A DNA stretch of 61,614 bases from Nitrospinaceae bacterium (lineage in GTDB: Bacteria > Nitrospinota > Nitrospinia > Nitrospinales > Nitrospinaceae): positions 1 to 61,614 of the forward strand of contig JANQEK010000008.1 in the NCBI GenBank assembly GCA_028278405.1, in the 5' to 3' direction. A program made the translations under genes and the position numbers. Under the pieces are notes generated by a model. That model made no database searches. It was not told the DNA's origin and saw only the letters and a list, made by a program, of their open reading frames with translations. Shown in pieces: positions 30,578 to 39,565 of this stretch (positions are counted from its first letter, which is position 1; each line of letters opens with the position of its first letter).

Positions 30578-30738
30578 GAGTTCACTCTCTTCTCCATACC
30601 GGGGAAAATGCCGGCTTTAAACGCAAAAACTCCCACCCTGTCCGGTTCCGCACAACATTTGCGAAACACCTGTATATTCAATCCGGCAGAATCCATCGCT
30701 GCCGTTTCTTTATCAATTATGAAAAAGAAGGCTCAGCG

Positions 30739-31236
30739 TTATTCCTTGTTCACGATTTTCGTGTTACCCAGGTAGTTCACGCTGAACTGGTTCGGCTCGG
30801 GATAGACCAAAAGATCATCTTTGGTCGCAATATATGTTTTCCGATCGTAATCGGCGAGCTCGTAATGCTCCCGCAGGACTACCGCGTCTACCGGACACGC
30901 CTCCTCACAGTACCCGCAGTATATGCAGCGCAGGAGGTTGATCTCGTACACCTCCGCGTAACGCTCTCCTTTGGACACGGGATTGTCGGGGTCGTTTTCC
31001 GCCGAAACCACGTGGATACAACTCACAGGGCAGTTTACGGAACACAGACTGCATCCGATGCATCGTTCCTGGCCATCTTCATCCCGGTTCAGGAAATGAC
31101 GTCCGCGGTAGCGGTCCGGCATCACCCGTTTTTGCTCTGGATATTGAAAGGTGACCGGCTTCGACAGCATATTTTTGAAGGTGACGCCCATTCCTACCAG
31201 CAGGTTGTACGCCCCTTTAATCACAGCTTGTATCAT
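30739..31236 (-). CDS. nuoI: NADH-quinone oxidoreductase subunit I
   Basis: An 8Fe-8S ferredoxin-like subunit (165 residues) that passes electrons toward NuoB. Two 4Fe-4S motifs are clear: CIGCSLCSVNCPVSC and CIYCGYCEEACPVD (about residues 61-75 and 105-118). A short amphipathic N-terminus anchors it to the membrane arm. GAGGTG precedes the ATG. It follows nuoH by 9 bp. Confidence 0.97.
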   Translation of the reverse strand: MIQAVIKGAYNLLVGMGVTFKNMLSKPVTFQYPEQKRVMPDRYRGRHFLNRDEDGQERCIGCSLCSVNCPVSCIHVVSAENDPDNPVSKGERYAEVYEINLLRCIYCGYCEEACPVDAVVLREHYELADYDRKTYIATKDDLLVYPEPNQFSVNYLGNTKIVNKE

Positions 31237-31245
31237 AGAAACACC

Positions 31246-32271
31246 TCAAGCGGTTACTGAATACACCTTGACCGCGCTATAGAACAACATAATCACCAGA
31301 GACGCCGGCAGCAGAAACTTCCAGCCGAATGTCATCAAGCGATCGTACCGGATACGGGGAAACGTCGACCGTAACCAGATGAACACACATAACAACAAGA
31401 AGACTTTAAATGCAAATATCAGAATCGGAATATCCAATCCGATGTAAGAATTCCACCCGCCCAGAAACAAAATCGTCACCAGGGCACTCATGGTGATCAT
31501 ATTGACGTACTCGCCCAGAAAAAACAGGGCGAATTTCATTCCCGAATACTCGGTGAAAAATCCGGCGACCAACTCCTGCTCCGCTTCCGGCAAATCGAAC
31601 GGCGCCCGATTGGTTTCCGCTACTCCGGCAATGAAAAATAATACGAACGCCGGAAACAGAGGAATCGCATTGGGAATAGCACTCTGGCTTTTCACGATTT
31701 CGTACAAATTCAACGACCCGCTCATTATCACCACGCACAGGGCCGTCAAGCCAAGCGTCAATTCGTAACTGATCATTTGTGCTGACGAACGCAATCCGCC
31801 CATCAGAGAATATTTATTGTTCGACGAGAACCCGGCGATGACGATGCCATAGATTCCCATCGATGAAACTGCGAAAATGAACAACAGACCGATATTGAGG
31901 TTCGCACCCCATAAACCGACGGTTTGTCCACCGATTTCGATCGGTTCCCCAAACGGAATGGCCGAAAACGTCACGATCGCCGTAAAGACCACAATCGCCG
32001 GAGCCAGGTAGAACAGAAATTTATCGGCCGACTTCTGGACAATATTTTCCTTAAACAACAATTTCACGACATCGACAAACGGCTGAATCAATCCGAATGG
32101 TCCCACCCGATTGGGTCCGCGACGTACCTGAAAGCGTCCCATCAGCCGTCGTTCCAACCAAACAAGAGGCGATACTACGGTCAACAGCCCTACGGCAATC
32201 ACCACAGCCTTAACAACGCCGATGATCAACCACCAGTACGGGTCCAGAAAATTAAGAATATCGTCGATCAA
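31246..32271 (-). CDS. nuoH: NADH-quinone oxidoreductase subunit H
   Basis: The membrane subunit that forms the quinone-access chamber with NuoB and NuoD, 341 residues and eight helices. The signatures ERRLMGRFQVRRGPNRVGPFG and AETNRAPFDLPEAEQELVAGF are complete. The start is TTG at 32271, preceded by GAGGG with about 7 nt spacing; no nearby ATG is in frame. Confidence 0.97.
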   Translation of the reverse strand: MIDDILNFLDPYWWLIIGVVKAVVIAVGLLTVVSPLVWLERRLMGRFQVRRGPNRVGPFGLIQPFVDVVKLLFKENIVQKSADKFLFYLAPAIVVFTAIVTFSAIPFGEPIEIGGQTVGLWGANLNIGLLFIFAVSSMGIYGIVIAGFSSNNKYSLMGGLRSSAQMISYELTLGLTALCVVIMSGSLNLYEIVKSQSAIPNAIPLFPAFVLFFIAGVAETNRAPFDLPEAEQELVAGFFTEYSGMKFALFFLGEYVNMITMSALVTILFLGGWNSYIGLDIPILIFAFKVFLLLCVFIWLRSTFPRIRYDRLMTFGWKFLLPASLVIMLFYSAVKVYSVTA

Positions 32272-32298
32272 TACAAACCCTCTCAGACTACCAAATAA

Positions 32299-34755
32299 CT
32301 ATTTTTTGATCGTCACCCGGCTTATCGCTTTTCCCGCCTCAGCCAGAGACATCACGTCCTGCTCATCTGAAACTTTCGGAAGCACCGCGCCTCCCGGATT
32401 ACATCGGTTTGAAATACGGACTTCCGCTTTCACTTCATGACCGTTGCCGGAAACGCTCACCTCATCGCCTTCCTGCACTCCCAATCCATTGGCATCACTT
32501 GCATGCAGATGCACTGTAGACGGCTGGAACTGATGCGCCAGATTCGACTCTGCATCAAGAATCTTGTCGTGACTGAACAGTACATCTGCGATACGCAGGA
32601 TCAATCCATCGCCCGTAGCGATCTCTTCGGATGCAGTCGCTCCGTTGCTGGACGGTACAACGGCCCGGTTTTTGCCCTCTTTGCGTATCGCGGAACGTTT
32701 GATTTCCTGATAGCCGCCGACTTTTTCTGCGATCTCCGCCGTTATTGCATGCACGTCTTTCGGCGCCGTTTCCTGCCCCAGTTCCTTGGCGATCATGGAA
32801 ACGATTTTCCAGTCCGCGGGATTGTCGGTCGTTAATCCTTTAGTGCGCAATTGCACCCGTCCGCCAATATTGGTGGTGGTCCCTTCGTCAAAACCGGGTC
32901 CGTTGGAAGGAAGAACGACTTGTGCCAGTTTTGCGGTTTCAGTTTCCATGATGTCGTGCACAACCAAAAGATCAAGTTTCCCGAGCGCTTCCTCCACGTT
33001 ACGACCACCGGGAAAATCGACCACCGGGTTGGAACGGTAAACTACCAGTGCTTTCAACTCTCCTGACCGGGCTTTTTCAATCATCTCCAAAGCCGACCAT
33101 CCCTTTTCGAGCGGCGCCGTATCTCCCCATTTAGCCTTGATGGCGTCACTGTTGGACAATGGCACCCCGCCGGGATAACAATCCGGAAGAACGCCCATAT
33201 CCATCGCGCCCATTGCATTGGTGACTGGAGCCGCGGGTATCGCGCCTACTGCGGTCTCCGCCAGTCCACCTGCCGTAGCGAGACATTGCTTTAAGGTATG
33301 AATGGCAGACCCGGTCAATGCGGCGGGATTATAAATGACGCAAACCTTTCCTGCGGTTTTGATTTTCTCGGCAACCAATTGCAATTGACTGGAAGCAACA
33401 CCTGTCGCCGATTCCAAATCCGATCCTGCCGATTGCCCCTGCAAGACCGCATTCAAACCGGCTAATAGGGCACCATCCGACCCGATGTTGTAGCGCACTG
33501 AAAGGGCTGCATATTTGTCCATCAACGTTTGCTGATCGTTCAGCACGATCATTTCAGTTCCCTGACGCTCTACCGCTTTTTTGAGACGCAAATCGAGAAT
33601 CGGCAACTCCTCCGTCGGATCGCTGGCAATCAACACCACCAGATCGGACGTTTCAACATCCAGCAAATCGAAATGCGTCACCGGCAGGCCCGGTGTGTCG
33701 ACATAGGTCTTATGGTCAATGTTGTTGGTGCCGATGTGCTCCCTGAATAATTTCTGATAGGAATACAAATCTTCGTTTAACCCGTAACCGGAGCCAATAA
33801 ACCCGACGCTGTTGGGTCCATGCGCCTCCACAATTTTCTTGAGAGATACCACCACTTCAGAACAGGCATCCTGAATCGCAACCACCTGCCCTTGTTTTCG
33901 GGGCTGGGCAATCCGGTTTTTGCTCTTCGTAAAATCGTAACCCCAGCGGGCCTTGTCACAAATCCAGCCGTCGTCGACCAGATCGTTGGGGCGGGTGGTA
34001 ATCCGTTTCATTTCGTTGAGCCGCGCGCCGAGCGTCATGTTGCAGTTACAGGCACAGTGGCCGCACAGGGTGCTGGAATTGGTGAGATCCCACGACCGCG
34101 CGGTAAAACGGAAATCGGTATTGGTGAGTGCACCAACCGGACAGATGTCGATGACGTTTCCGGAAAACCGGGTGTCATACGGCTGATCGTTGAAAGTGGA
34201 CACGCGGTTCTGGAATCCCCGGTTGCGCATGACCAGCGCCTGGTCTTTCTCAATGATATCGCTGTAGCGGGTACATCGCTGGCAGGCAATACAGCGTTCG
34301 CGGTCGATGGTAATCACCGGGCTGAGCGGCGTTGCCTTGTCACGATTGAAACGGTTGTAATCCATTCGCGTGTCCGGGGGACCAAACTTGAAGGTATTGT
34401 CCTGCAGCGGACACTCTCCACCCTTGTCGCACACCGGACAGTCCAGCGGATGATTGAGCAGTGTGAACTCCAGCACCCCTTTCTGTGCCTTTTCGACTTT
34501 TTCGGTATTGGTTTTAACCACCATGCCCTCACCGACCGTCAAGGTACAGGCGGTGGTCATCTTCGGCATCTTCTCCACCTCGACCAGGCACATGCGGCAA
34601 CAACCGAACGGACCGAGCTTTTCGTGATAACAGAAGACCGGGATTTCGATGTCCACCGTTTTGGCGGCATCCACTACTACCGTTCCCTTGGGAACGGTTA
34701 CGGTTTTGCCGTCGATGGTCAACGTGACCGTATCGGTTTGTGTAGCGGTATCCAT
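32299..34755 (-). CDS. nuoG: NADH-quinone oxidoreductase subunit G
   Basis: The large iron-sulfur subunit of the peripheral arm, 818 residues. It has an N-terminal 2Fe-2S domain (CYHEKLGPFGCCRMC...C), the HPLDCPVCDKGGEC cluster motif, and CIACQRC...CPVGAL. A further 4Fe-4S motif CGHCACNC...WICDKARW opens the molybdopterin-oxidoreductase-like domain, and a C-terminal molydopterin-binding-like fold follows. The extra CGHCACNC cluster corresponds to N7, present only in some bacteria. It begins immediately after the nuoF stop. Confidence 0.97.
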   Translation of the reverse strand: MDTATQTDTVTLTIDGKTVTVPKGTVVVDAAKTVDIEIPVFCYHEKLGPFGCCRMCLVEVEKMPKMTTACTLTVGEGMVVKTNTEKVEKAQKGVLEFTLLNHPLDCPVCDKGGECPLQDNTFKFGPPDTRMDYNRFNRDKATPLSPVITIDRERCIACQRCTRYSDIIEKDQALVMRNRGFQNRVSTFNDQPYDTRFSGNVIDICPVGALTNTDFRFTARSWDLTNSSTLCGHCACNCNMTLGARLNEMKRITTRPNDLVDDGWICDKARWGYDFTKSKNRIAQPRKQGQVVAIQDACSEVVVSLKKIVEAHGPNSVGFIGSGYGLNEDLYSYQKLFREHIGTNNIDHKTYVDTPGLPVTHFDLLDVETSDLVVLIASDPTEELPILDLRLKKAVERQGTEMIVLNDQQTLMDKYAALSVRYNIGSDGALLAGLNAVLQGQSAGSDLESATGVASSQLQLVAEKIKTAGKVCVIYNPAALTGSAIHTLKQCLATAGGLAETAVGAIPAAPVTNAMGAMDMGVLPDCYPGGVPLSNSDAIKAKWGDTAPLEKGWSALEMIEKARSGELKALVVYRSNPVVDFPGGRNVEEALGKLDLLVVHDIMETETAKLAQVVLPSNGPGFDEGTTTNIGGRVQLRTKGLTTDNPADWKIVSMIAKELGQETAPKDVHAITAEIAEKVGGYQEIKRSAIRKEGKNRAVVPSSNGATASEEIATGDGLILRIADVLFSHDKILDAESNLAHQFQPSTVHLHASDANGLGVQEGDEVSVSGNGHEVKAEVRISNRCNPGGAVLPKVSDEQDVMSLAEAGKAISRVTIKK

Positions 34756-36027
34756 TTAATGAGCCCCTACCGGTTGCTCGCTTTTCAGGGAAGCGATCAG
34801 TTCTTCATAATCCTCGGGAAAATACTGAATACTGCTGACCACGGGCGCGACAGCAGCATCCCCTAGCGGACAAAAACATTTGAACGCCATGTTGTCGCAA
34901 ATATCGTTCAGGAGTTCCACCTGTTCCGGCTTTCCTTTCCGGCCGATAATATCCGAGAGAATCTGGTACATCCAGCGCGTACCTTCACGGCACGGAGTGC
35001 ACTTACCGCACGACTCGTGCATATAAAAATGGGCCAGGCATAAAGCTTCGCTGACAACGTTGGTGGTGTCGTCCATCACGATGAGCGCACCGGAACCCAG
35101 CATGGTCCCTGCTTCCATGAGCGATTCGTAATCGTAAGGAACATCCGCCTTGGACGCCGGCAACATGGGTACGGAAGAACCACCGGGAATAAACGCTTTC
35201 AGCTTGTTACCGTTGCGAATTCCGCCGGCATATTTTTCAATCAGGTCGATGGTCGGTGTTCCCAGCGGAATCTCATAATTACCCGGCTTGTTGACGTGAC
35301 CGGATACACTGACCAGCTTTGTGCCCTTGCTCTTTTCGGTACCGATAGCCGCGTAAGCTTCGGCACCATTCAAAACGATAAAGGGAATCGCGCACAAGGT
35401 TTCAACATTATTGACGACCGTCGGCTTGCCATACAATCCTTCAACCGCGGGAAACGGCGGCTTCAATCGCGGTTCGCCCCGGTAGCCCTCAAGCGAAGTC
35501 AACAACGCGGACTCTTCGCCGCAAATATAGGCGCCTGCGCCCATATGCGTGTAGATATCGAGGTTGAATCCGGTTCCCATAATATTTTTGCCCAGGTACC
35601 CTTTGGCGTATGCCTCCTCGATGGCGGTGTCCATGAGTTCTTCATACTCCCAGAACTCGCCGCGCATATAAATGTATCCCGTTTCAATCTGACACGCGTA
35701 AGAGCACAGAATCATTCCCTCGATCAAAAGATGCGGATTTTTCATCAACAACTCGCGGTCCTTGCAGGTGCCCGGTTCCGATTCATCGGCGTTGCAGGCA
35801 AGATAACGCGGAAACACATCCTTGGCGAGGAAGCTCCACTTGAGCCCTGTGGGGAATCCTGCTCCCCCGCGTCCGCGCAGACCGGAAGCCTTGACCATTT
35901 CCACAAGCTCATCCGGCGTTTTCTCAAACGCTTTTTTGAGCGACTGGTACCCGTCGAGCGTTTTTTCATACACGTCGAGAGACGTCAGGTTCGGGGTATC
36001 AATGGCCTTAAAGAGTATTTCAGTCAT
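34756..36027 (-). CDS. nuoF: NADH-quinone oxidoreductase subunit F
   Basis: The NADH-binding subunit with FMN and one 4Fe-4S cluster, 423 residues. Motifs are GRGGAGFPTGLKW (FMN site), GAGAYICGEESALLTSLEG (NADH site) and ESCGKCTPCREG with a distal Cys in FKCFCPLGD (cluster N3). With NuoE and NuoG it forms the NADH dehydrogenase module, so this complex should use NADH rather than F420 or ferredoxin. Confidence 0.97.
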   Translation of the reverse strand: MTEILFKAIDTPNLTSLDVYEKTLDGYQSLKKAFEKTPDELVEMVKASGLRGRGGAGFPTGLKWSFLAKDVFPRYLACNADESEPGTCKDRELLMKNPHLLIEGMILCSYACQIETGYIYMRGEFWEYEELMDTAIEEAYAKGYLGKNIMGTGFNLDIYTHMGAGAYICGEESALLTSLEGYRGEPRLKPPFPAVEGLYGKPTVVNNVETLCAIPFIVLNGAEAYAAIGTEKSKGTKLVSVSGHVNKPGNYEIPLGTPTIDLIEKYAGGIRNGNKLKAFIPGGSSVPMLPASKADVPYDYESLMEAGTMLGSGALIVMDDTTNVVSEALCLAHFYMHESCGKCTPCREGTRWMYQILSDIIGRKGKPEQVELLNDICDNMAFKCFCPLGDAAVAPVVSSIQYFPEDYEELIASLKSEQPVGAH

Positions 36028-36033
36028 AAGTTT

Positions 36034-36510
36034 CTATTTACAGGACTCCAAAACCTGATCCACTTTTTCAGGAGTCATGTTGACATGATATTTATTATTA
36101 ACCTGCATTACCGGAGCCTCGCAACAGGCCGCCAGGCACTCTTCCTTCAACAAGGTGAATTTTTTATCCGGAGTGGTCTCGCCTTCCTTGATCCCCAGCT
36201 TTCTCGCGGTGTATTCCATCAAGTTGTCGCATCCGTTGAGGTGACAACTGATGTTGATGCAGAATTTAACGACGTACTTGCCGACCGGTTTGGTGTAGTA
36301 CATCGTATAAAAAGTGCAGACCGATTCAACGTAAGCCGGTGACACATCCAGGCGCTTGCCGATTTCGATCATCGCTTCCGGAGTGATATACCCTTCCTGA
36401 TCCTGCGCCAGCGTCAGCAACGGCAGCAGTGCGGAAACTTTTCGACTCTCAGGATACTTGGCCAGAATCTTTTCGATTCGGGTTTCGGAGGCTTCGGTAA
36501 AAGCAAACAT
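36034..36510 (-). CDS. nuoE: NADH-quinone oxidoreductase subunit E
   Basis: A thioredoxin-fold 2Fe-2S subunit, 158 residues, with the four ligands in CINISC (C-x4-C) and CLAACC (C-x3-C). It holds cluster N1a. Its ATG overlaps the nuoD TGA by one base (TGATG). Confidence 0.96.
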   Translation of the reverse strand: MFAFTEASETRIEKILAKYPESRKVSALLPLLTLAQDQEGYITPEAMIEIGKRLDVSPAYVESVCTFYTMYYTKPVGKYVVKFCINISCHLNGCDNLMEYTARKLGIKEGETTPDKKFTLLKEECLAACCEAPVMQVNNKYHVNMTPEKVDQVLESCK

Positions 36511-37712
36511 CAGCGATCCACCTCCCCCATCACAATGTCAATGCTTCCGATGATGGCAACCACATCAGCGATAAATGCGCCTTCCATCATTTTGCACATG
36601 CCGGGAATACCCATGAACGACGGCGCGCGCAGTTTTACACGATAGGGCGTATTGGTACCATCAGAAACAATATAAAATCCGACTTCCCCGCGCGCGCCTT
36701 CCGTAGGCACATACGCCGAACCTTTCGGCACTTTGACTCCGTCCGACACCAGCTTGAAATGATGAATCAACGATTCCATACTCGTGTGAAGGGTATCGCG
36801 CGGCGGCAATGAAATTTTGTTGTCTTCAACCTTATGGGGACCGTCCGGAAGATTGTCGAGCGCCTGCTTGATGATTTCCCGGCTTTGCCGCATTTCTTCC
36901 ACTCGCACCAGATAGCGATCGTAGATGTCGCCATGGTCCTGTGTCGGAACATCAAACTTGAATTCGTTGTAACGCGAGTATGGCCGCTTTTTGCGCCAGT
37001 CCCATTCGAGGCCGGAGGCGCGCAATACCGGTCCGCTCATACTCCAGTCCATCGCTTCTTCCCTGGTCATGGTGCCGATGCCGCGGGTGCGGTCGAGCCA
37101 GATCGGATTGTTGGTGAGCAGACTTTCGTACTCGTCAATTTTAGAGGGAACATGGTCGACGAATTTCCGGACCCCATCCAGCCATTGAGGTGTGGCATCC
37201 TGCGCCACCCCGCCGACCCGGATGTAGCTTGTCATCATCCTCACCCCGGAGATCATTTCGTTCAAATCGAGAATCATCTCGCGCTCGCGCCACGCGTAGA
37301 GGAACACAGTCATCGCTCCGATGTCCAGCGCGTGCGTCCCCAGCCAGACCAGGTGACTGCCGATGCGCCCCAACTCACACATGATGACACGCAGGTAATC
37401 CGCGCGAGGCGGAAGTTCCTTTAGACCCAGCAGTTGTTCAACGGTCAGACAGAACGCAAGGTTGTTTTGTGGAGGGCTGAGATAATCGAGCCGGTCGGTC
37501 ATGGGAATACAGTGCACGTAGCGTTTGTTCTCGGCGGTCTTTTCGATGCCGGTGTGGAGAAATCCGATATCCGGCTCGGCGGACTTCACGATTTCGCCGT
37601 CCATCTCCAGGACCACCCGGAACACGCCGTGCGTACTGGGATGCTGCGGACCCATATTGAGGGTCATCGTATCTTTATCGCGCTCGAGTAAGCCCTGTTC
37701 GGTTACGCCCAT
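36510..37712 (-). CDS. nuoD: NADH-quinone oxidoreductase subunit D
   Basis: The 49-kDa-type subunit at the quinone site, 400 residues, related to NiFe hydrogenase large subunits but without the metal-binding cysteines. TMTLNMGPQHPSTHGVFR and the C-terminal IIGSIDIVMGEVDR are hallmark ends. NuoC and NuoD are separate proteins here, not fused as in E. coli. The gene overlaps nuoC by 10 bp. Confidence 0.97.
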   Translation of the reverse strand: MGVTEQGLLERDKDTMTLNMGPQHPSTHGVFRVVLEMDGEIVKSAEPDIGFLHTGIEKTAENKRYVHCIPMTDRLDYLSPPQNNLAFCLTVEQLLGLKELPPRADYLRVIMCELGRIGSHLVWLGTHALDIGAMTVFLYAWREREMILDLNEMISGVRMMTSYIRVGGVAQDATPQWLDGVRKFVDHVPSKIDEYESLLTNNPIWLDRTRGIGTMTREEAMDWSMSGPVLRASGLEWDWRKKRPYSRYNEFKFDVPTQDHGDIYDRYLVRVEEMRQSREIIKQALDNLPDGPHKVEDNKISLPPRDTLHTSMESLIHHFKLVSDGVKVPKGSAYVPTEGARGEVGFYIVSDGTNTPYRVKLRAPSFMGIPGMCKMMEGAFIADVVAIIGSIDIVMGEVDR

Positions 37713-38245
37713 GGATCGGCTTTCACATCTTCTTGGGTTTTAATAAGCTCGCTTTTGTGGTCCGGGTTGTGGGAAAAGGCGACTTCTTCGACCGTCAACG
37801 GATAATCCTTGAGCAGAGGATGCCCTTCCCAACCTTCCGGCATAATCAACCGTTTCAAGTTGGGATGACCTGTTACGGTGAACCCGAACATGTCGAACAA
37901 CTCCCTTTCCGGAAAATCAGCACCTTTCCACAGATGAAGCACAGAAGGAATCGTCGGGTCGTCTTCCGGCAAACCCACATGAACACGAATGTGACGATCT
38001 TTAGTCAGGGAGAACAACTCATACACTGCGTCAAACCGGGGATCGCGGTCCTGCTCGAGATAATCCACTCCGGTGATATGCGACAGGTAATCAAAATCCT
38101 TGTTTTGCCTCAGATCCTCCATCACCGGCAAAAACTGCTCCACCGCCACGTGGACAACACATTCCCCGCCTGCTGCAATTTCCGAATGGGTGATTGCGGA
38201 ACCGAAGGTCGCTTCCAGCTGTTCTTTTATTTCTTCGTTGGTCAT
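37703..38245 (-). CDS. nuoC: NADH-quinone oxidoreductase subunit C
   Basis: The 30-kDa-type subunit, 180 residues, with the signature [38 protein letters not shown]. The frame is open further upstream inside nuoB, but the ATG at 38245 overlaps the nuoB TGA (ATGA) and gives a normal length. Confidence 0.96.
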   Translation of the reverse strand: MTNEEIKEQLEATFGSAITHSEIAAGGECVVHVAVEQFLPVMEDLRQNKDFDYLSHITGVDYLEQDRDPRFDAVYELFSLTKDRHIRVHVGLPEDDPTIPSVLHLWKGADFPERELFDMFGFTVTGHPNLKRLIMPEGWEGHPLLKDYPLTVEEVAFSHNPDHKSELIKTQEDVKADPWA

Positions 38246-38826
38246 GCCACCCTTTGCCTGGCCTTTTCGCTCCCGGCTTCTTTGAGAATTTTTTCCTGAA
38301 GCTTGATGACTCCATACAGGAGAGCTTCCGGACCGGGAGGACAACCGGGAACGTAAACGTCGACCGGCACCACGCGGTCGACCCCTTGCACGATGGCGTA
38401 GTTGTTGAAAATACCGCCGCAGGAAGAACAGGCACCCATTGCGATCACCCACTTCGGCTCGGGCATCTGGTTGTAGATGCGCTTCAAAACGGGAGCCATC
38501 TTCTGTGAAACTCGGCCGGAAACGATCATCAGGTCTGCCTGGCGTGGAGACGCGCGAAACACTTCAGCACCGAATCGGGCTGCGTCCCAACGTGAGTTGG
38601 CCATCGCCATCATTTCAATGGCGCAACAAGCCAGACCGAAGGTCGCAGGCCAAAGCGCATTCTTCTGCGCCCACCCAACCACCTTGCCCAGCTTCGTGGT
38701 CAGTATGCTGTCATAAACCGCGCCGGAAAATTCCGCACCCAGTTGGTCCAGTGCGTCTTTGGCGTTCAATTTCAGATTATTGATTTCGGTCTCTATGTTG
38801 TCGACCGCTTCATCCATCAATCCCAT
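38242..38826 (-). CDS. nuoB: NADH-quinone oxidoreductase subunit B
   Basis: The N2-cluster subunit, 194 residues, next to the quinone site. The tandem cysteines in [10 protein letters not shown], the Cys in GACSSCGG and [11 protein letters not shown] are the cluster ligands. The start at 38826 (MGLMDEAV) is chosen because GAGGAGG lies 6 nt upstream within nuoA; an ATG at 38817 overlaps the nuoA stop and is a second possibility. Confidence 0.97.
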   Translation of the reverse strand: MGLMDEAVDNIETEINNLKLNAKDALDQLGAEFSGAVYDSILTTKLGKVVGWAQKNALWPATFGLACCAIEMMAMANSRWDAARFGAEVFRASPRQADLMIVSGRVSQKMAPVLKRIYNQMPEPKWVIAMGACSSCGGIFNNYAIVQGVDRVVPVDVYVPGCPPGPEALLYGVIKLQEKILKEAGSEKARQRVA

Positions 38827-39170
38827 TCCAAACCTCCTCGTCCCCAAATGAAGACGTAAGCGACGGCCAAAATGGCCACGAAAACCACCATCTCGATCAG
38901 TCCGAAAAGTTTGAGCTCGTCCAGCGCCACCGCCCATGGATACATGAACACCACCTCGATATCAAAGATGATGAACAACATTGCGATCGTAGCAAACCGT
39001 ACCGGGAATCGTCCTTTGGCTTCTTCCGAGGGCAGCATGCCGCACTCGTAGGGCAGGTTTTTCTCAACCGTGGAATTTTTCGGTCCGAGGACAGTGGAGA
39101 GCACAAGCACGCCAACCACGACGGCTAGCGCAACGATCGCAAATATGATGACGAACAGATATTCACTCAC
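38817..39170 (-). CDS. nuoA: NADH-quinone oxidoreductase subunit A
   Basis: A three-helix membrane subunit, 117 residues, with the conserved LPYECGM loop that contacts the quinone site and [22 protein letters not shown]. It is the first gene of the 13-gene nuo operon. Translation starts at GTG, with only a weak ribosome binding site, after a leader of about 160 nt. Confidence 0.96.
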   Translation of the reverse strand: MSEYLFVIIFAIVALAVVVGVLVLSTVLGPKNSTVEKNLPYECGMLPSEEAKGRFPVRFATIAMLFIIFDIEVVFMYPWAVALDELKLFGLIEMVVFVAILAVAYVFIWGRGGLEWD

Positions 39171-39301
39171 AGAACTGTGTCCGTAATGGATAGGTTTCCC
39201 AATTGGAAATCCGGGGAATTGCTTTTAGAACAAGAACTTCAGCCCGCACACCGAGGTGGCCGGACCGCCCGGTTTTACTCAATCCGGTATTGTATCACTC
39301 C

Positions 39302-39324
39302 TACTTTTCCCACACGGAAAAGTA
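39302..39324 (-). promoter_or_regulatory. Perfect hairpin at the 5' end of the nuo transcript
   Basis: TACTTTTCC and GGAAAAGTA are perfect 9-bp arms around a 5-nt loop. The hairpin begins about 6 nt after the predicted start point. It could stabilise the mRNA or be an operator; no run of U follows, so it is not a terminator. Confidence 0.6.
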
Positions 39325-39336
39325 TTGGAGTTGGCG

Positions 39337-39365
39337 ATTATATTCGGCCCTTGGGAACCTGTCAA
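39337..39365 (-). promoter_or_regulatory. Exact-consensus sigma-70 promoter of the nuo operon
   Basis: TTGACA (39365-39360), exactly 17 bp, then TATAAT (39342-39337) on the minus strand, pointing at nuoA. The predicted start near 39330 gives a leader of about 160 nt. Both hexamers and the spacing are perfect matches. Confidence 0.85.
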
Positions 39366-39565
39366 TTATTCATTTATTCCGCGTTGCGGCCAATTTCCGC
39401 CGGACTCTGGAACGAAAAAATGCTGGTTTCTCAAGGCTTTATGAGCGATGTACGCGCCCTACTTTTTGCAGGAAAATATAGAATCAAATGGAGGGTCGTA
39501 TCTATGAAAAAACCAGGGTGTTCGCTTTTCACAAAGGAAAAGACAGACCCCACGGGAAAGGAAGC

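Larger units (their letters stand above)
39171..39565. other. nuo leader and upstream intergenic region
   Basis: This 395-bp gap between nuoA and the 40900 gene (both minus strand) contains the nuo promoter, the start-proximal hairpin and the untranslated leader. A 139-codon frame on the plus strand (39177-39596) shows no family resemblance and crosses the promoter, so it is not called. Confidence 0.65.

Noticed and set aside
33820-36342. Two 348-codon frames on the plus strand across nuoG, nuoF and nuoE
   Set aside because: They are antisense to strongly conserved nuo genes, show no protein family features and have no ribosome binding sites.
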